Assembly: GCA_964386705.1 (NCBI GenBank)
Contig: CAYLTY010000003.1
Span: 1 to 64,000, forward strand
DNA length: 64,000 bases
DNA from: AM-0621 sp964386705
Lineage (GTDB): Bacteria > Planctomycetota > Planctomycetia > Planctomycetales > Planctomycetaceae
Reading direction: 5' to 3'
Under the pieces are notes generated by a model. It was not told the DNA's origin. It did no database searches and saw nothing but the letters and a program-made list of their open reading frames with translations. This document shows, in pieces, positions 25,869-35,670 of the stretch (the first letter of the stretch is position 1; each line of letters opens with the position of its first letter). The translations under genes were made by a program, and so were the position numbers.

Positions 25869-27938
25869 ATGACTCTCTCCTTTAAGCAACTAGCCGACGA
25901 TCGGGTTCTTGAACCGATTCATCTGGCCTTTGTGGATATGCTGCAGCGGCTGGATCCGCAAGCGGCTCCGTCCGTGGAACTGGCGGCGGCGGTGACCAGT
26001 GAGCAGCTCGCGCGCGGGCACGTGTGTCTGGACCTGACAACCGTCAATGACATTGCCTTCGTGACAGAAAACGAGGGCTTCGCGCCAATCTATTATCCTG
26101 ATTGGCCGAGCCTCACGCCCTGGTGCCGCGAACTGGAACGCAGCCGCCTTGTTGAATCTCGACCAATCGACGATCGAGAGGCGAAGGCGAGCCGGCCGTT
26201 GGTGTTTGAGTCGGCTCATCAACGAGTTTACCTCGCACGCTACTGGTTCTATCAGCAGCGGCTGGCGTCGATGATCGCAGCTCGCCTGCAATCGCCTCCG
26301 CTGGTATTCGACGAAGTTCAACTTGCGGCGGACATCAATAGCTTGTTCCCAAACAAGGCAGACAATTCACAACGGGACCAGTGTCTGGCAGCAGCGAACG
26401 CAGTGGATCAACGCTTCGCGGTCATCACCGGAGGTCCTGGCACCGGTAAGACAACGACCGTCGCCAAGCTGCTGGCTCTGAGGTTGTTGCAGGGCAAAGC
26501 AACCTCGCAACACAACGCGCCGACCGGCCTGCGGGTGCTCCTGATGGCACCAACCGGTAAAGCCGCACAGCGGTTGAATGAATCCCTCAGCCGCGCCGCC
26601 GGGAAACTGCCGGTCGATCAGGCCGTTCGCGATGCCTTGAAGACCATCACCGCGGGCACAATTCATCGAGTGCTCGGCTGGACTCCACTCCCTCCCGAAC
26701 GCGGAGGCCCGTTTCGTCACAATGCTCAACGGCCACTCGATGCGGACATCGTGCTGGTGGATGAAGCGTCGATGGTCGATATCGGACTGATGTGGCATCT
26801 CTTCGACGCCGTCGGCCCGGAAACGCAACTCGTCCTGATGGGTGACCGCGATCAACTGGCGTCGGTCGAAGCAGGCGGCGTGCTCAGCGATCTGGCCCGA
26901 CCGGAAGACGATGCAACGCTGTCTTCCCGGCGAGATATCATGGCTGCACGCACGGGACTCGATCTCACACCGACGACAACTCAACGCAAGAACTCCGCCA
27001 AGCCAGCACAAGACTCTCAGCATCAGGCCGCCATTTCCGTGCTGAGGTTCAGTCACCGCTTTTCGGCGGAATCCATCTTCGGACAATTGGCGGCCGCCAT
27101 TCGAGCTGGCGACGCGGATGTCGCCATCGATCTCCTGAGATCCGCAGATCCGCAGCGCCTGTTGTGGTTGCCTCAGTCCAACACGAACACGGCCTTGCAG
27201 CGCGTGGTCGAACTGGCAGCCGCACAGTATCGCGAGTACCTGGAGTTGCTCCGTCGCCAACCAGGCCAGCCAGCGGCCATCTTGTCGGCTCTGTCCGCGA
27301 CTCGCGTGCTGTGCGCGCATCGAGAAGGTCCGTCCGGTGAGCGAGCCCTCAATCAGCGAGTAGTGCACGCTCTCGACGCGGCGGGTCTGCTGCACTCGCG
27401 ACCTCAACACTATCCCGGCCAGGCCGTCATTGTGACGGAGAACAACTATCAGCAAAACCTCTTCAATGGCGACGTCGGAGTTGTCGTGCCCGGGTCCTCG
27501 GGTCACGGACTGGAGCTCCTGTTTGATGACCCGGAAACGCTCGGAACGTGCCGACTCATTCCGGCCGCGCTCGCACCAGCGACACGTGACTGCTGGGCGA
27601 TGACGATTCACAAGAGTCAGGGCTCTGAGTTCCGCAACGTCTTCGTCGTGTTGCCCGAATTCGATTCACCCATCCTGTCCCGTGAGCTGCTCTATACGGC
27701 AACAACTCGCGTCAAAGACGAAGCCAATGCACCGTCGGGCCGAGCCGGATTCCTTTGCCTCGCGGCCCGAGAAGACGTCTTGCGCGGCGCCATCCAGCGC
27801 GAGATCCGTCGCACCAGCGGCATCCGAGACGCCATCCAGCACATGCTCGCGCCAGCGTCCGCATCACCTCAACGCAAGAAGGCGAGAACCAAGTCCGTCG
27901 CCACCGACCAAAAACGGTTCACTTGGGATGGCCAATAG
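25869..27938 (+). CDS. recD: RecD-like exodeoxyribonuclease V alpha subunit (superfamily 1 helicase)
   Basis: 689 residues. The N-terminal LARGHVCLDL is typical of RecD from RecBCD. Helicase motifs: Walker A GGPGTGKTTTVAKLL, LLMAPTGKAAQRL, Walker B LVDEASMVDI, LMGDRDQLASVEAGGVL, SHRFSAES, and at the end AMTIHKSQGSEF with LLYTATTR. RecD is a 5'-3' DNA helicase that works with RecB and RecC in double-strand break repair; neither partner gene is in the window, so its complex is uncertain. An insertion rich in Thr, Gln and Lys (around ARTGLDLTPTTTQRKNSAK) separates two motifs. The start is ATG 25869, since upstream codons only add a TTG-started extension. Confidence 0.92.
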   Translation: MTLSFKQLADDRVLEPIHLAFVDMLQRLDPQAAPSVELAAAVTSEQLARGHVCLDLTTVNDIAFVTENEGFAPIYYPDWPSLTPWCRELERSRLVESRPIDDREAKASRPLVFESAHQRVYLARYWFYQQRLASMIAARLQSPPLVFDEVQLAADINSLFPNKADNSQRDQCLAAANAVDQRFAVITGGPGTGKTTTVAKLLALRLLQGKATSQHNAPTGLRVLLMAPTGKAAQRLNESLSRAAGKLPVDQAVRDALKTITAGTIHRVLGWTPLPPERGGPFRHNAQRPLDADIVLVDEASMVDIGLMWHLFDAVGPETQLVLMGDRDQLASVEAGGVLSDLARPEDDATLSSRRDIMAARTGLDLTPTTTQRKNSAKPAQDSQHQAAISVLRFSHRFSAESIFGQLAAAIRAGDADVAIDLLRSADPQRLLWLPQSNTNTALQRVVELAAAQYREYLELLRRQPGQPAAILSALSATRVLCAHREGPSGERALNQRVVHALDAAGLLHSRPQHYPGQAVIVTENNYQQNLFNGDVGVVVPGSSGHGLELLFDDPETLGTCRLIPAALAPATRDCWAMTIHKSQGSEFRNVFVVLPEFDSPILSRELLYTATTRVKDEANAPSGRAGFLCLAAREDVLRGAIQREIRRTSGIRDAIQHMLAPASASPQRKKARTKSVATDQKRFTWDGQ

Positions 27939-28028
27939 CCACCGTCTTTACTTCCGGGAACGATAGCCCTGCTCTCTTCGCGTCCTTTGCGAGCTTCTGT
28001 TCAATCTTCTTACGGATGCAGAACCAAA

Positions 28029-30248
28029 CTACTTCATTTCGCGAATCCATTGCTCGACCAGCTTCACGGCGTCGCGGTCAACGACGTTGGAGCCGACATG
28101 CGGCATGCGGCCCAAGCCGGTCTTGTTCATGCGAAACGCGACCAGTGATTGCTCGGGCTTGCCGGGCGCGATGTAGCGAGCACTTTCCACCCCGAAGTTA
28201 CCTTGTCCGGGCTTAACGTTCACGGTCCCGGTTTCTGACAGCGGATGGACTGCCAGCAGATGGAACTCGGCATTGCCGCCGCCCCATTTGCGATGACAGT
28301 GAGCACAGTTCCCATGCAAATAGGATCGAGCCCGCGCATCCACAGTTGCGGCGGTGTCTTGAGGACTTGCCAACTTGGGCAACTCAGCCGCAGGTTTCGG
28401 CAGCGGCTTCGTAAACAACCTCATGCGATTCATCACGTCCAGTTGATTGGCAGCGAAGCTGCCGTAGTTGTGCGACTTGTTCATCTGCAATGTGTCGATG
28501 CCGAGCACGTACTTCGCCGACATCGTGTGACACAGCGTGCATTCGGCTCGGCTGGGGAAGTGCCACGTCTGCTGCCGCTTGCCGCCGGGAACCTGCGAGT
28601 CCTTGATCTCGAAGGTGCGATCCAACCCCTTGGCGTCGAGCAAAGTCGCATCCGTTTGCTCGTCATTCCAGACGTACGTGTAGCCATGCCAGACTTGGGC
28701 TCCGTATTCGTCGTCGTTACCGGGGACGAGTTCTCGATGCAGGATGCGGGTTTCGAGTCTGCGCTCACTCTTTGGGTTACCCGCTTCCAGCTCCAGCGAG
28801 AACGTCTTCACCAGCACCGTGCCATCAGGGAAGCGCCAGCCGGCCGGAGCACCTGGCGGTGGCTGCGGGTAAACCACGACATCAAATTCAATCTGTGAAT
28901 CACCGGGCAGCGCGAGATACCGAGTCTTCGCGGCGCCATCCGACCACAGCGGCGAGTTCACCGTGTACGGGAACAGACCCTTGGCTGGCTTGTGATCGCG
29001 AGTTGATTCGAACACACCGGTTTGGCTGAGAAGCTGAGGAAACTTCGGAGCATCCGCCGATGGCGGCGGGGCCTTCACGAGCTGATGAATCCCGCCCGCA
29101 AAGTCGAGGATATAAATCTCACCGGCGGCATCCTGAGCGAACGCGATCACTCGGAGGGATGTGTCAACCAGCTCTCGATGCTCGGTAAGCCGGCCATCCA
29201 CGTAGCGCAGCGACCAGACCTTACCGGTATCGAAGTCACCGTAGACGTAGGCGTCTTTCAGCTCTGGCAGGCGCGACCCGTGATAGACGTAGCCGCCGGT
29301 GATCGAGCGAAAATCAATGTGAGCGTGTTCCACGATCGGCTTCAGAATCGGAGTTGGTCCCAACTTCCGGGCTGGCCGGAAAGAATGAGTCCCCTCCTGG
29401 ACGCTCCAGCCATAATTGCCGCCCTTCTGGATCAGATAGATCATCTCCCACAGGTCCTGACCGATCTCGCCCGCCCAGAGCTGACCAGTTGGCGGATCAA
29501 AACCAAACTTCCACACCTGACGATGCCCGTAGGACCAGATCTCCGGTCGCGCATTCGCCATCCCCACGAATGGGTTATCAGCGGGCACGGCGTACTTGCC
29601 GCTCTTGTCCGGATGATCGACATCAATACGCAGCATCGAACCCAACAGGTCCGTCAGGTCCTGCCCGGTCTGCAATTCGTCAGCAATGCCGCTGCCATCG
29701 CCCGTTGAGATATAGAGCATCCCGTCCGGGCCGAACCGCAAACAGCCGCCGTTATGGCCACCGTTCGGCCATTCGATGATGACTCGCTCAGATTTCGGAT
29801 CGGCCTCAGTCGCGCCCGCGGGCCACATGTATTCTGAAACACGAGTGCCCTTCGGTGTGGTCTCCTGAGTATTCAGAATCGAAGTCACATAGAGCTTGCG
29901 GTTGCGCTTAAAGTCCGGGTGGAACGCGAGGCCATACGCCGATCGGCCCACTTCCAGAAAGAGTTTCTTCTCACTCGCGGCACCTTGGTTCTCCACCAGG
30001 AAGATCTTGCCGCGACGTTCGAGCACCGCGAGTTGCTTGGCTCCCGGCACCGCAGTGATCTCCAGCGGCTCATCGAATCGCACCTTCGGGAAGATGGCTT
30101 CCGTCCGATACGGACTCGGCGGTTCCGGCGACCCCTTGATGTTGGACGTTGTCCACAGTTCGCGTGGCAGAGGTGTATCCGCAGCCGAAGCCCAACTCGT
30201 CCAGGCAGCAACGCAACACACAGCCAGTGAGCACAACTCGAAGCGCAT
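28029..30248 (-). CDS. Secreted PQQ-type sugar dehydrogenase with C-terminal haem-binding domain
   Basis: 739 residues. A signal peptide (MRFELCSLAVCCVAAWTSWA) precedes a six-bladed glucose/sorbosone dehydrogenase propeller: NGGHNGGCLRFGPDGMLYIS with GDGSG, GNYGWSVQEG and SITGGYVYHG. The C-terminal part has two haem-type motifs, CTLCH and CAHCH, the second in a typical cytochrome context (GNCAHCHRKWGGGN), and a possible Met ligand in GLGRMPHVGS. It probably oxidises a sugar or aldehyde in the periplasm and passes electrons to cytochrome. The start is ATG 30248, six bases after CAGGAG; an ATG at 30254 overlaps that site. It is divergent from the SGNH hydrolase gene. Confidence 0.9.
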   Translation of the reverse strand: MRFELCSLAVCCVAAWTSWASAADTPLPRELWTTSNIKGSPEPPSPYRTEAIFPKVRFDEPLEITAVPGAKQLAVLERRGKIFLVENQGAASEKKLFLEVGRSAYGLAFHPDFKRNRKLYVTSILNTQETTPKGTRVSEYMWPAGATEADPKSERVIIEWPNGGHNGGCLRFGPDGMLYISTGDGSGIADELQTGQDLTDLLGSMLRIDVDHPDKSGKYAVPADNPFVGMANARPEIWSYGHRQVWKFGFDPPTGQLWAGEIGQDLWEMIYLIQKGGNYGWSVQEGTHSFRPARKLGPTPILKPIVEHAHIDFRSITGGYVYHGSRLPELKDAYVYGDFDTGKVWSLRYVDGRLTEHRELVDTSLRVIAFAQDAAGEIYILDFAGGIHQLVKAPPPSADAPKFPQLLSQTGVFESTRDHKPAKGLFPYTVNSPLWSDGAAKTRYLALPGDSQIEFDVVVYPQPPPGAPAGWRFPDGTVLVKTFSLELEAGNPKSERRLETRILHRELVPGNDDEYGAQVWHGYTYVWNDEQTDATLLDAKGLDRTFEIKDSQVPGGKRQQTWHFPSRAECTLCHTMSAKYVLGIDTLQMNKSHNYGSFAANQLDVMNRMRLFTKPLPKPAAELPKLASPQDTAATVDARARSYLHGNCAHCHRKWGGGNAEFHLLAVHPLSETGTVNVKPGQGNFGVESARYIAPGKPEQSLVAFRMNKTGLGRMPHVGSNVVDRDAVKLVEQWIREMK

Positions 30249-30454
30249 CGCCATCTCCTGAGTGAGCCGCCGAGAAACCAAGACCCCCAAAGTAACCTCC
30301 CCGCCGACACTCGCAACCGAGCGGAGCTGCGCACAACCATTGATCCGCCTGCGATCGATAACTGCTGGGTGTGCAGGACTCTTGAAACAACAGGCAACGC
30401 CCGTGACGATCCAGCCGTCGTCACCCTGCTTTGTTGTGCCTTCGGGAGCTTGCC

Positions 30455-31144
30455 ATGCGCTTTGGTATTCAGCTTGCGGGAATTGTTCTCGTTTCTCTTT
30501 GCGCTGGTCTTGCGCAAGCGCAAGAGAAGAAAGCTCCCGCGAATCCCTTCGAGAAATGGGAGAAGTCCATCGCCGACTTCGAACAGCAGGACGCGAAGCA
30601 GGCACCGCCGAAGAACGAGATCCTGTTTGTCGGCAGTTCGAGCATTCGTCTGTGGAAGCTTCAGGATTCATTCCCGAATCTGAAAGTCATCAATCGCGGG
30701 TTCGGCGGTTCGCAGATTGCCGACAGCGTGCACTTCGCTGAGCGGATCGTCATCAAGCATGAACCACGAACCATTGTCTTCTACGCGGGTGACAACGACC
30801 TCGCGGGCGGAAAGTCTCCCGAGCAAGTAGCGGCGGACTTCAAGAGCTTTGTCGATGTCGTGCGCCCCAAACTGCCGACGACGCAAATTCATTTCATCGC
30901 CATCAAGCCGAGTCTTCAACGGTGGAAGAACGTGGAGAAAGTTCGAGCCGCGAACGGACTCATTCGCGACTACATCATCCAGACGCCCAACGTCTGCTAC
31001 ATCGACGTGTTCCATCCCATGCTGGGCGAAGATGGCAAACCCAAGCCCGAGCTCTTCGTCAAAGACGGCCTGCACATGACGCCCGCAGGCTACAAAATCT
31101 GGGCGAATGAACTGATGCCGTTTCTGGGCGGCAGCATCCAATGA
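30455..31144 (+). CDS. Secreted SGNH/GDSL-family hydrolase
   Basis: 229 residues. A signal peptide (MRFGIQLAGIVLVSLCAGLA) precedes an SGNH esterase fold with the block I serine in FVGSSSIRLW, glycine block NRGFGG, Asn block YAGDNDLAGG, and the C-terminal Asp-His pair DGLHMTPAGY. All four catalytic blocks are present, so it should be an active esterase or acetylhydrolase, often of glycans; the substrate is unknown. GGGAG lies seven bases before the ATG. Confidence 0.93.
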   Translation: MRFGIQLAGIVLVSLCAGLAQAQEKKAPANPFEKWEKSIADFEQQDAKQAPPKNEILFVGSSSIRLWKLQDSFPNLKVINRGFGGSQIADSVHFAERIVIKHEPRTIVFYAGDNDLAGGKSPEQVAADFKSFVDVVRPKLPTTQIHFIAIKPSLQRWKNVEKVRAANGLIRDYIIQTPNVCYIDVFHPMLGEDGKPKPELFVKDGLHMTPAGYKIWANELMPFLGGSIQ

Positions 31145-31146
31145 TC

Positions 31147-31250
31147 GTAGCTTGGACACCCCCGTCCGAGCGTCTTCTCGCAAGGTGATCTGCGTGCAGA
31201 GGCGACTGCAACCTGTGTTAAAGAAGCTCGGACGAGGGCGTCCAAGCTAC
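31147..31250. repeat. REP-like inverted repeat between convergent genes
   Basis: A 30-base arm (31147-31176, starting GTAGCTTGGAC) is repeated in inverted form at 31221-31250, with only three mismatches, around a 44-base spacer. It occupies nearly the whole 114-bp gap between the SGNH gene and accC. The long, imperfect, GC-rich palindrome next to two stop codons looks like a dispersed REP-type element and could fold as a bidirectional terminator. Confidence 0.75.
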
Positions 31251-31258
31251 AAGCTCTA

Positions 31259-32617
31259 CTAATCGCGGCGCATCAGTTCATCGAGCGTGCGTTCCAGCCA
31301 GCGGGTGTCGACTTGGCCGGCTTGGAACGTTGGGTCGCGAAGAATCTTGCGCAGCAGCGGAATGGAGGTCTTCACGCCTTCAATGACGAATTCATCCAAC
31401 GCTCGCAGCATGCAGGCGATGGCTTGATCGCGGGTCGGGCGATGCACAATCAGCTTGCCGACCATCGAATCGTAGTATGGCGGAATCTTGTAACCCTCGT
31501 GCACGTGCGAGTCGAAACGCACGCCGCGTCCGCCAGGAATGCGCAGTTTGGTGATCGTGCCGGGGCTGCCACGGAATTCATTGTCCGGGTCTTCGGCATT
31601 GATGCGCACTTCGATCGAGTGCCCGTTGCGCTTGATGTCTTCCTGCTGGAACGGCAGCTTTTCGCCAGCGGCTACTCGGATTTGGCTTTCAATCAGGTCG
31701 ATCCCCGTGATCTGCTCAGTCACCGGATGCTCGACCTGAATGCGGGCATTCACTTCGATGAAGTAAAAGTTGTAGTCCTTGTCGACGATGAACTCGCAGG
31801 TGCCCGCGTTGTAGTAGCCCGCCGACTTCGCCAGTCGCACGGCCGCTTCGCACATCGCATTGCGGACATCATCGGGCAGAGTTGGCGCTGGCGCTTCTTC
31901 GATCAGCTTCTGGTGTTTGCGCTGCGTCGAGCATTCGCGCTCCCACAGGTGGCACACGTTGCCGTGCTGATCGCCGATCAGCTGCACTTCGACGTGTCTT
32001 GGATTCTCCACGTACTTCTCAAGAAACACGCCAGCGTTCTTGAACGCTTTCTCGGCTTCCTGCGAGGCTTGCTTCACGCCGATCTTCAGGTCTTGTTCGT
32101 TCCGGGCGACGCGCATGCCTTTGCCGCCACCGCCCGCGGTAGCCTTAATCAGTACCGGATAGCCGATCTTGCTGGCGATCTGCACGGCTTCGGCTTCGTC
32201 CTTCAACAAGCCTTCGCTGCCGGGAACCGTCGGCACGTTGGCCTTCATCGCGACGATGCGTGACGAGACCTTATCGCCCAGGCCGTTCATCGCGTCGACG
32301 GGGGGACCGATGAACTCAATGTCACATTCGCGGCAGATTTCGGCAAACTTGGCGTTCTCGGCCAGGAAGCCATAGCCCGGATGGATGGCCTGAGCGCCGC
32401 CCACTTCAGCAGCGCTGATGATGCGATTGATAAGCAAATAGCTGTCGATCGCCTGAGCGGACCCGATGCAATAGGCCTCGTCCGCCAGACTCAAATAATG
32501 AGCCCCGCGATCAGCCTCTGAAAACACGGCTACGGTTTCGATGCCGAGTTCACGGCAGGCGCGGATGATTCGCAGAGCGATCTCACCGCGATTGGCCACC
32601 AGAATGCGTTGAAACAT
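31259..32617 (-). CDS. accC: Biotin carboxylase AccC
   Basis: 452 residues, the expected length. AccC carboxylates biotin on AccB with ATP and bicarbonate, the first half of acetyl-CoA carboxylase in fatty acid synthesis. Landmarks: MFQRILVANRGEIALRIIRA, HPGYGFLAENA, ATP-grasp loop ATAGGGGKGMRV, ECSTQRKHQKLIEE, NFYFIEVNARIQVEHPVTE and NAEDP. The gene follows accB on the same strand with a gap of ~100 bases. Carboxyltransferase genes are not in the window. Confidence 0.98.
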   Translation of the reverse strand: MFQRILVANRGEIALRIIRACRELGIETVAVFSEADRGAHYLSLADEAYCIGSAQAIDSYLLINRIISAAEVGGAQAIHPGYGFLAENAKFAEICRECDIEFIGPPVDAMNGLGDKVSSRIVAMKANVPTVPGSEGLLKDEAEAVQIASKIGYPVLIKATAGGGGKGMRVARNEQDLKIGVKQASQEAEKAFKNAGVFLEKYVENPRHVEVQLIGDQHGNVCHLWERECSTQRKHQKLIEEAPAPTLPDDVRNAMCEAAVRLAKSAGYYNAGTCEFIVDKDYNFYFIEVNARIQVEHPVTEQITGIDLIESQIRVAAGEKLPFQQEDIKRNGHSIEVRINAEDPDNEFRGSPGTITKLRIPGGRGVRFDSHVHEGYKIPPYYDSMVGKLIVHRPTRDQAIACMLRALDEFVIEGVKTSIPLLRKILRDPTFQAGQVDTRWLERTLDELMRRD

Positions 32618-32716
32618 GTGAGCGTTGTCTTTGAGGAGTGAGACCGGCCACGGCTCGGAAGAATCGGCGGAACGTCCTGGCTTACCGCAACGGCAAGCCA
32701 GGCGACCGACCTGCGA

Positions 32717-33226
32717 CTACGACTTGATGCGGAACAGCGGCTGTCCATACTCGACGGAATCGCCGCTCTTGACGAGCACTTCAGCGATCGTGCCGCTGAC
32801 GTCAGCCGTGATCTGGTTGAAGACTTTCATGGCCTCAACGATGCACACAACCGTGTCAGGTTGGACCTTCGAACCAACTTGCACGTATGGGGGATCATCC
32901 GGAGTCGGCGAGCCGTAGAAGGTACCGACTGTCGGGCTCTTGATGGCGGGCAGGTTGCTCTCAGCGGCGGCCGCTGGAGCAGGTGCCGCTGCCGTCGATG
33001 CCACCGGCGTCGGAGCGGGAGCATGAGCCATCGGGGCCGGAGCGTACTGCATCGGCTGTGGCAGGTACGGCATGGCCGGGACCGTCGCAGGTCCGCGGCG
33101 AATGCGCCAGGCTTCGTCGCCATTCTCGAGATTGATTGACGTGGCGCCGTGCTTGTCCATCAGCTCCATCAGTTCTTTGATGGCAGCCAGGTTAAAGGGA
33201 CTTTTCGACTCGGGGATATCAGCCAT
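32717..33226 (-). CDS. accB: Biotin carboxyl carrier protein AccB
   Basis: 169 residues from the ATG at 33226. The N-terminal helix region (FNLAAIKELMELMDKHG) is followed by an Ala/Pro-rich linker and the biotinyl domain, with the lysine in VEAMKVFN and the closing DSVEYGQPLFRI. AccB carries the biotin that AccC carboxylates. The frame stays open upstream: an ATG at 33286 would add a Lys/Ser-rich tail of 20 residues. I chose 33226 because AAGGG precedes it and the protein then starts near the family's usual N-terminus. Confidence 0.93.
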   Translation of the reverse strand: MADIPESKSPFNLAAIKELMELMDKHGATSINLENGDEAWRIRRGPATVPAMPYLPQPMQYAPAPMAHAPAPTPVASTAAAPAPAAAAESNLPAIKSPTVGTFYGSPTPDDPPYVQVGSKVQPDTVVCIVEAMKVFNQITADVSGTIAEVLVKSGDSVEYGQPLFRIKS

Positions 33227-33408
33227 CGGCTCAGACCCTTTGGGTTTGGGTTGCGATGCGGAATTCTTGGACGTCTTCTTCTTCATGGGCGTGCTCAAGA
33301 GCGGTTCCTCAAACAAGACCGCCGTGCCCCGCGGATAGCCACCAAGAGCACGGCGTGCGTTGAATATTACTTGTGCTGCCCCTGTCCAGCAACTTGCCGC
33401 GACCTCAC

Positions 33409-34059
33409 TTAGTACCGTCCATGAAAGAGTTCAGCGATGTTGTACGCATTCAGTAAACCGTGTCGGCGTAATTCTTTACCATCTTCGATCAACACGATTG
33501 TGGGGAGCGATTGTACGCCGTACTTGGCCATCAAGTCCGGTCGCGCATCGACGTCCACAACCTGAATGTGATCGGTGTCGCGATCTCCGACTTGCCACTT
33601 CACGGCCTGCAGTTTGGGGAATTCGTAGTTCAGACCCTGGCAGGCGCCGCACCAGGCCGCCTTGAAGACCAGAACCCGTCGCGAGCGAGCTTGGGCTGGA
33701 GCAGGTTTCGATTCAGGTCGGTCATCCGATGAGAGGTCAGCTTCAGTTGGCGTTTCCGAGTTCTGTTCCTGGCTGACGAGCTTCAGATCGAAGGCATCGC
33801 TACCCAGGTTCATTTCTTCGTCGCGGCTGAGGTCAGTTCGCCAAGCCACGGCATCATCTTCATTCGTCGCGGATTGCGTGAACTCCTGAATCGCTGAGCT
33901 TTGCCCGCCCAACTGAATCTGTGGCACAAACTGGGTCTTGCCCAATCGTGGCACCATTCCGGGGATCTCATTCCCAAAGTCAGACACTTCCGAAGCGATC
34001 GCCCTTGGCACCAAACCCGCTGCCATCAAAACAGCCGCCACCCCATGGATTCGTCCCAT
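33409..34059 (-). CDS. Secreted thioredoxin-fold protein
   Basis: 216 residues. A signal peptide (GRIHGVAAVLMAAGLVPRAI) and a polar linker of about 90 residues precede a thioredoxin domain from about 125, with the active-site motif AAWCGACQGL (CGAC), VDVDARPDLMAKYGVQSLPT (with the cis-proline) and IEDGKEL. Both redox cysteines are present, so it can act as a thiol-disulfide oxidoreductase in the periplasm. The start is ATG 34059 with GGAG six bases upstream. Confidence 0.9.
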   Translation of the reverse strand: MGRIHGVAAVLMAAGLVPRAIASEVSDFGNEIPGMVPRLGKTQFVPQIQLGGQSSAIQEFTQSATNEDDAVAWRTDLSRDEEMNLGSDAFDLKLVSQEQNSETPTEADLSSDDRPESKPAPAQARSRRVLVFKAAWCGACQGLNYEFPKLQAVKWQVGDRDTDHIQVVDVDARPDLMAKYGVQSLPTIVLIEDGKELRRHGLLNAYNIAELFHGRY

Positions 34060-34474
34060 GAAACACTCCATTCAAAAGACTCCGTAGTTGGCCCGAACTT
34101 CGATCGCGGTGGTCAGTCCGAGATTGAGGTTCGCGTAAGAGGGGAAGACGGTAGGGGTGGTTGCGGGCACACGCAACCAATTTGGACAAGTCGCGAGATC
34201 CGGCGTGTTGGGTGAGAATCTTCCAACAACGTGATTTACGGGAAATTCAGCCACTTTTTCGATTTGATAATCCAGGTGACGACGCACAACCGCCAAATTT
34301 TCAGGAGCCAGAACTGAGATTTCGCCAGTCGAAGAACGTGGCTGCGGACAGGCGCAGTGGGCGAACGACGCCGCTAAATTGAGCGTCTGACAAATGCCTG
34401 CGTGCTCGACATCAATCGGTCAGGCATTCGTTTGTGAGCGAAAATCAGGTCCTACTCCGACACTGAAACCCACC
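34060..34474. other. Intergenic region, possible short remnant frame
   Basis: 415 bases between the divergent thioredoxin-like and M20 genes. On the minus strand an open frame of about 105 codons without an ATG start (stop codon at 34072-34074, TTG at 34296) ends next to the thioredoxin gene; its text (PSYANLNLGLTTAIEVRANY) has plausible composition but no family I recognise, so it may be a gene remnant or chance. No promoter elements were identified with confidence. Confidence 0.4.
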
Positions 34475-35602
34475 ATGCAAGCACTCGACTACGCCCAGCA
34501 GCTTGTCCGCTTTGAGTCGCCCAGCCTGGTTTCCAACGTGCCCGTCGCGAACTTCATTGAGGAGACATTGCGGCGGCTCGGTTTCACCTGTGAGCGGCTG
34601 GACTACAACGACGCGAACGGCGTCCCGAAGTCCAGCGTCGTCGCTCGCAAGGGCGAGGGCACCGGCGGCATGGCGTATTTCGGCCACTCGGATGTCGTTC
34701 CTGCCGGCTCGTGGTTCACGACCGAGCACGGTCCCTTTCAGCCGACCATCGTCGGAGACCGGCTCTACGGTCGCGGGTCCTGCGACATGAAGGGCTCCGT
34801 CGCCTGCATGCTGGCCGCCGCCGAGCAATTTTCAGCCAGCGAACTCAAACACCCGATCTACGTCACGGTCACGGCCGACGAAGAAATCGGCTACGGCGGC
34901 GCCCGAGCTGTCGCTGTGCGTTCAAAACTGTTTCAGGAGATGGTGCGAGGCGACGCCAACGGCATCGTCGGCGAGCCGACCAAACTGGAAGTCGTTTACG
35001 CTCATAAGGGCACATACGGCTTCACGGCGATCTCACGCGGCCGCGCCGCCCACTCGAGCACACGGGAAGGCATCAACGCCAACCTCAAGATGATTCCCTT
35101 CCTCGCCGAGATGAAACGCATTCACGACGAGGTTCAAAACGATCCACAGTGGCAGCATAACGAGTTCGATCCGCCGGGAATCAGTTGGAACATCGGTATC
35201 AACGACCATACTGAAGCAGTCAACATCACGGCTCCGCAGAGCATCTGCACGGTCTACTTCCGCCCGAGTCCCGGCCAGAACGGCGACGTCCTGATCGAAC
35301 GTGCCAAGCGAGCTGCCGCCGAAAACGGACTCGAAATCTCCGTTCGAGACGCCGCCAACGCGCTTTATGTTGACCGCAACTCCCCGTTCGTCCGTGAGGT
35401 GCTCGATCTCGCCGGCCAGACCGCAGCCAAAACCGTCTGCTACGGCACCGACGGCGCGGTGCTGGCAGCCCTCAAGAAACTGCTGGTTCTCGGCCCCGGC
35501 GACATCGCCCAGGCACATACTTGGGATGAATGGATCGCCCTCGACCAACTCGACCGCGGGACTGAGCTCTACGCCAAACTCATCCGCCATTGGTGCTGCT
35601 GA
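34475..35602 (+). CDS. M20-family amidohydrolase (ArgE/DapE type)
   Basis: 375 residues. Metal-site motifs are intact: GHSDVVP (His), GRGSCDMKG (bridging Asp), TADEEIG (catalytic and metal Glu), GEPT, and the C-terminal QAHTWDEW (His). The dimerisation domain is present (KGTYGFTAISRGRAAHSS). Members hydrolyse amide bonds such as N-acetylornithine, succinyl-diaminopimelate or peptides; no neighbour fixes the substrate. There is no signal peptide, so it is cytoplasmic. The start at ATG 34475 begins close to the conserved fold (YAQQLVRFESPS). Confidence 0.92.
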   Translation: MQALDYAQQLVRFESPSLVSNVPVANFIEETLRRLGFTCERLDYNDANGVPKSSVVARKGEGTGGMAYFGHSDVVPAGSWFTTEHGPFQPTIVGDRLYGRGSCDMKGSVACMLAAAEQFSASELKHPIYVTVTADEEIGYGGARAVAVRSKLFQEMVRGDANGIVGEPTKLEVVYAHKGTYGFTAISRGRAAHSSTREGINANLKMIPFLAEMKRIHDEVQNDPQWQHNEFDPPGISWNIGINDHTEAVNITAPQSICTVYFRPSPGQNGDVLIERAKRAAAENGLEISVRDAANALYVDRNSPFVREVLDLAGQTAAKTVCYGTDGAVLAALKKLLVLGPGDIAQAHTWDEWIALDQLDRGTELYAKLIRHWCC

Positions 35603-35670
35603 GTTCGTGAAGCGAATTTCTGGAACAGCAGGAGGAGCCCTCGATCTGACACACCGACTTGCGCTCCATT

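Noticed and set aside
26367..27611. Open frame antisense to recD
   Set aside because: No motifs; the helicase motifs on the plus strand are complete.
34072..34296. Open frame upstream of the thioredoxin-like gene
   Set aside because: No ATG or ribosome site and no recognised family; noted in the intergenic entry only.
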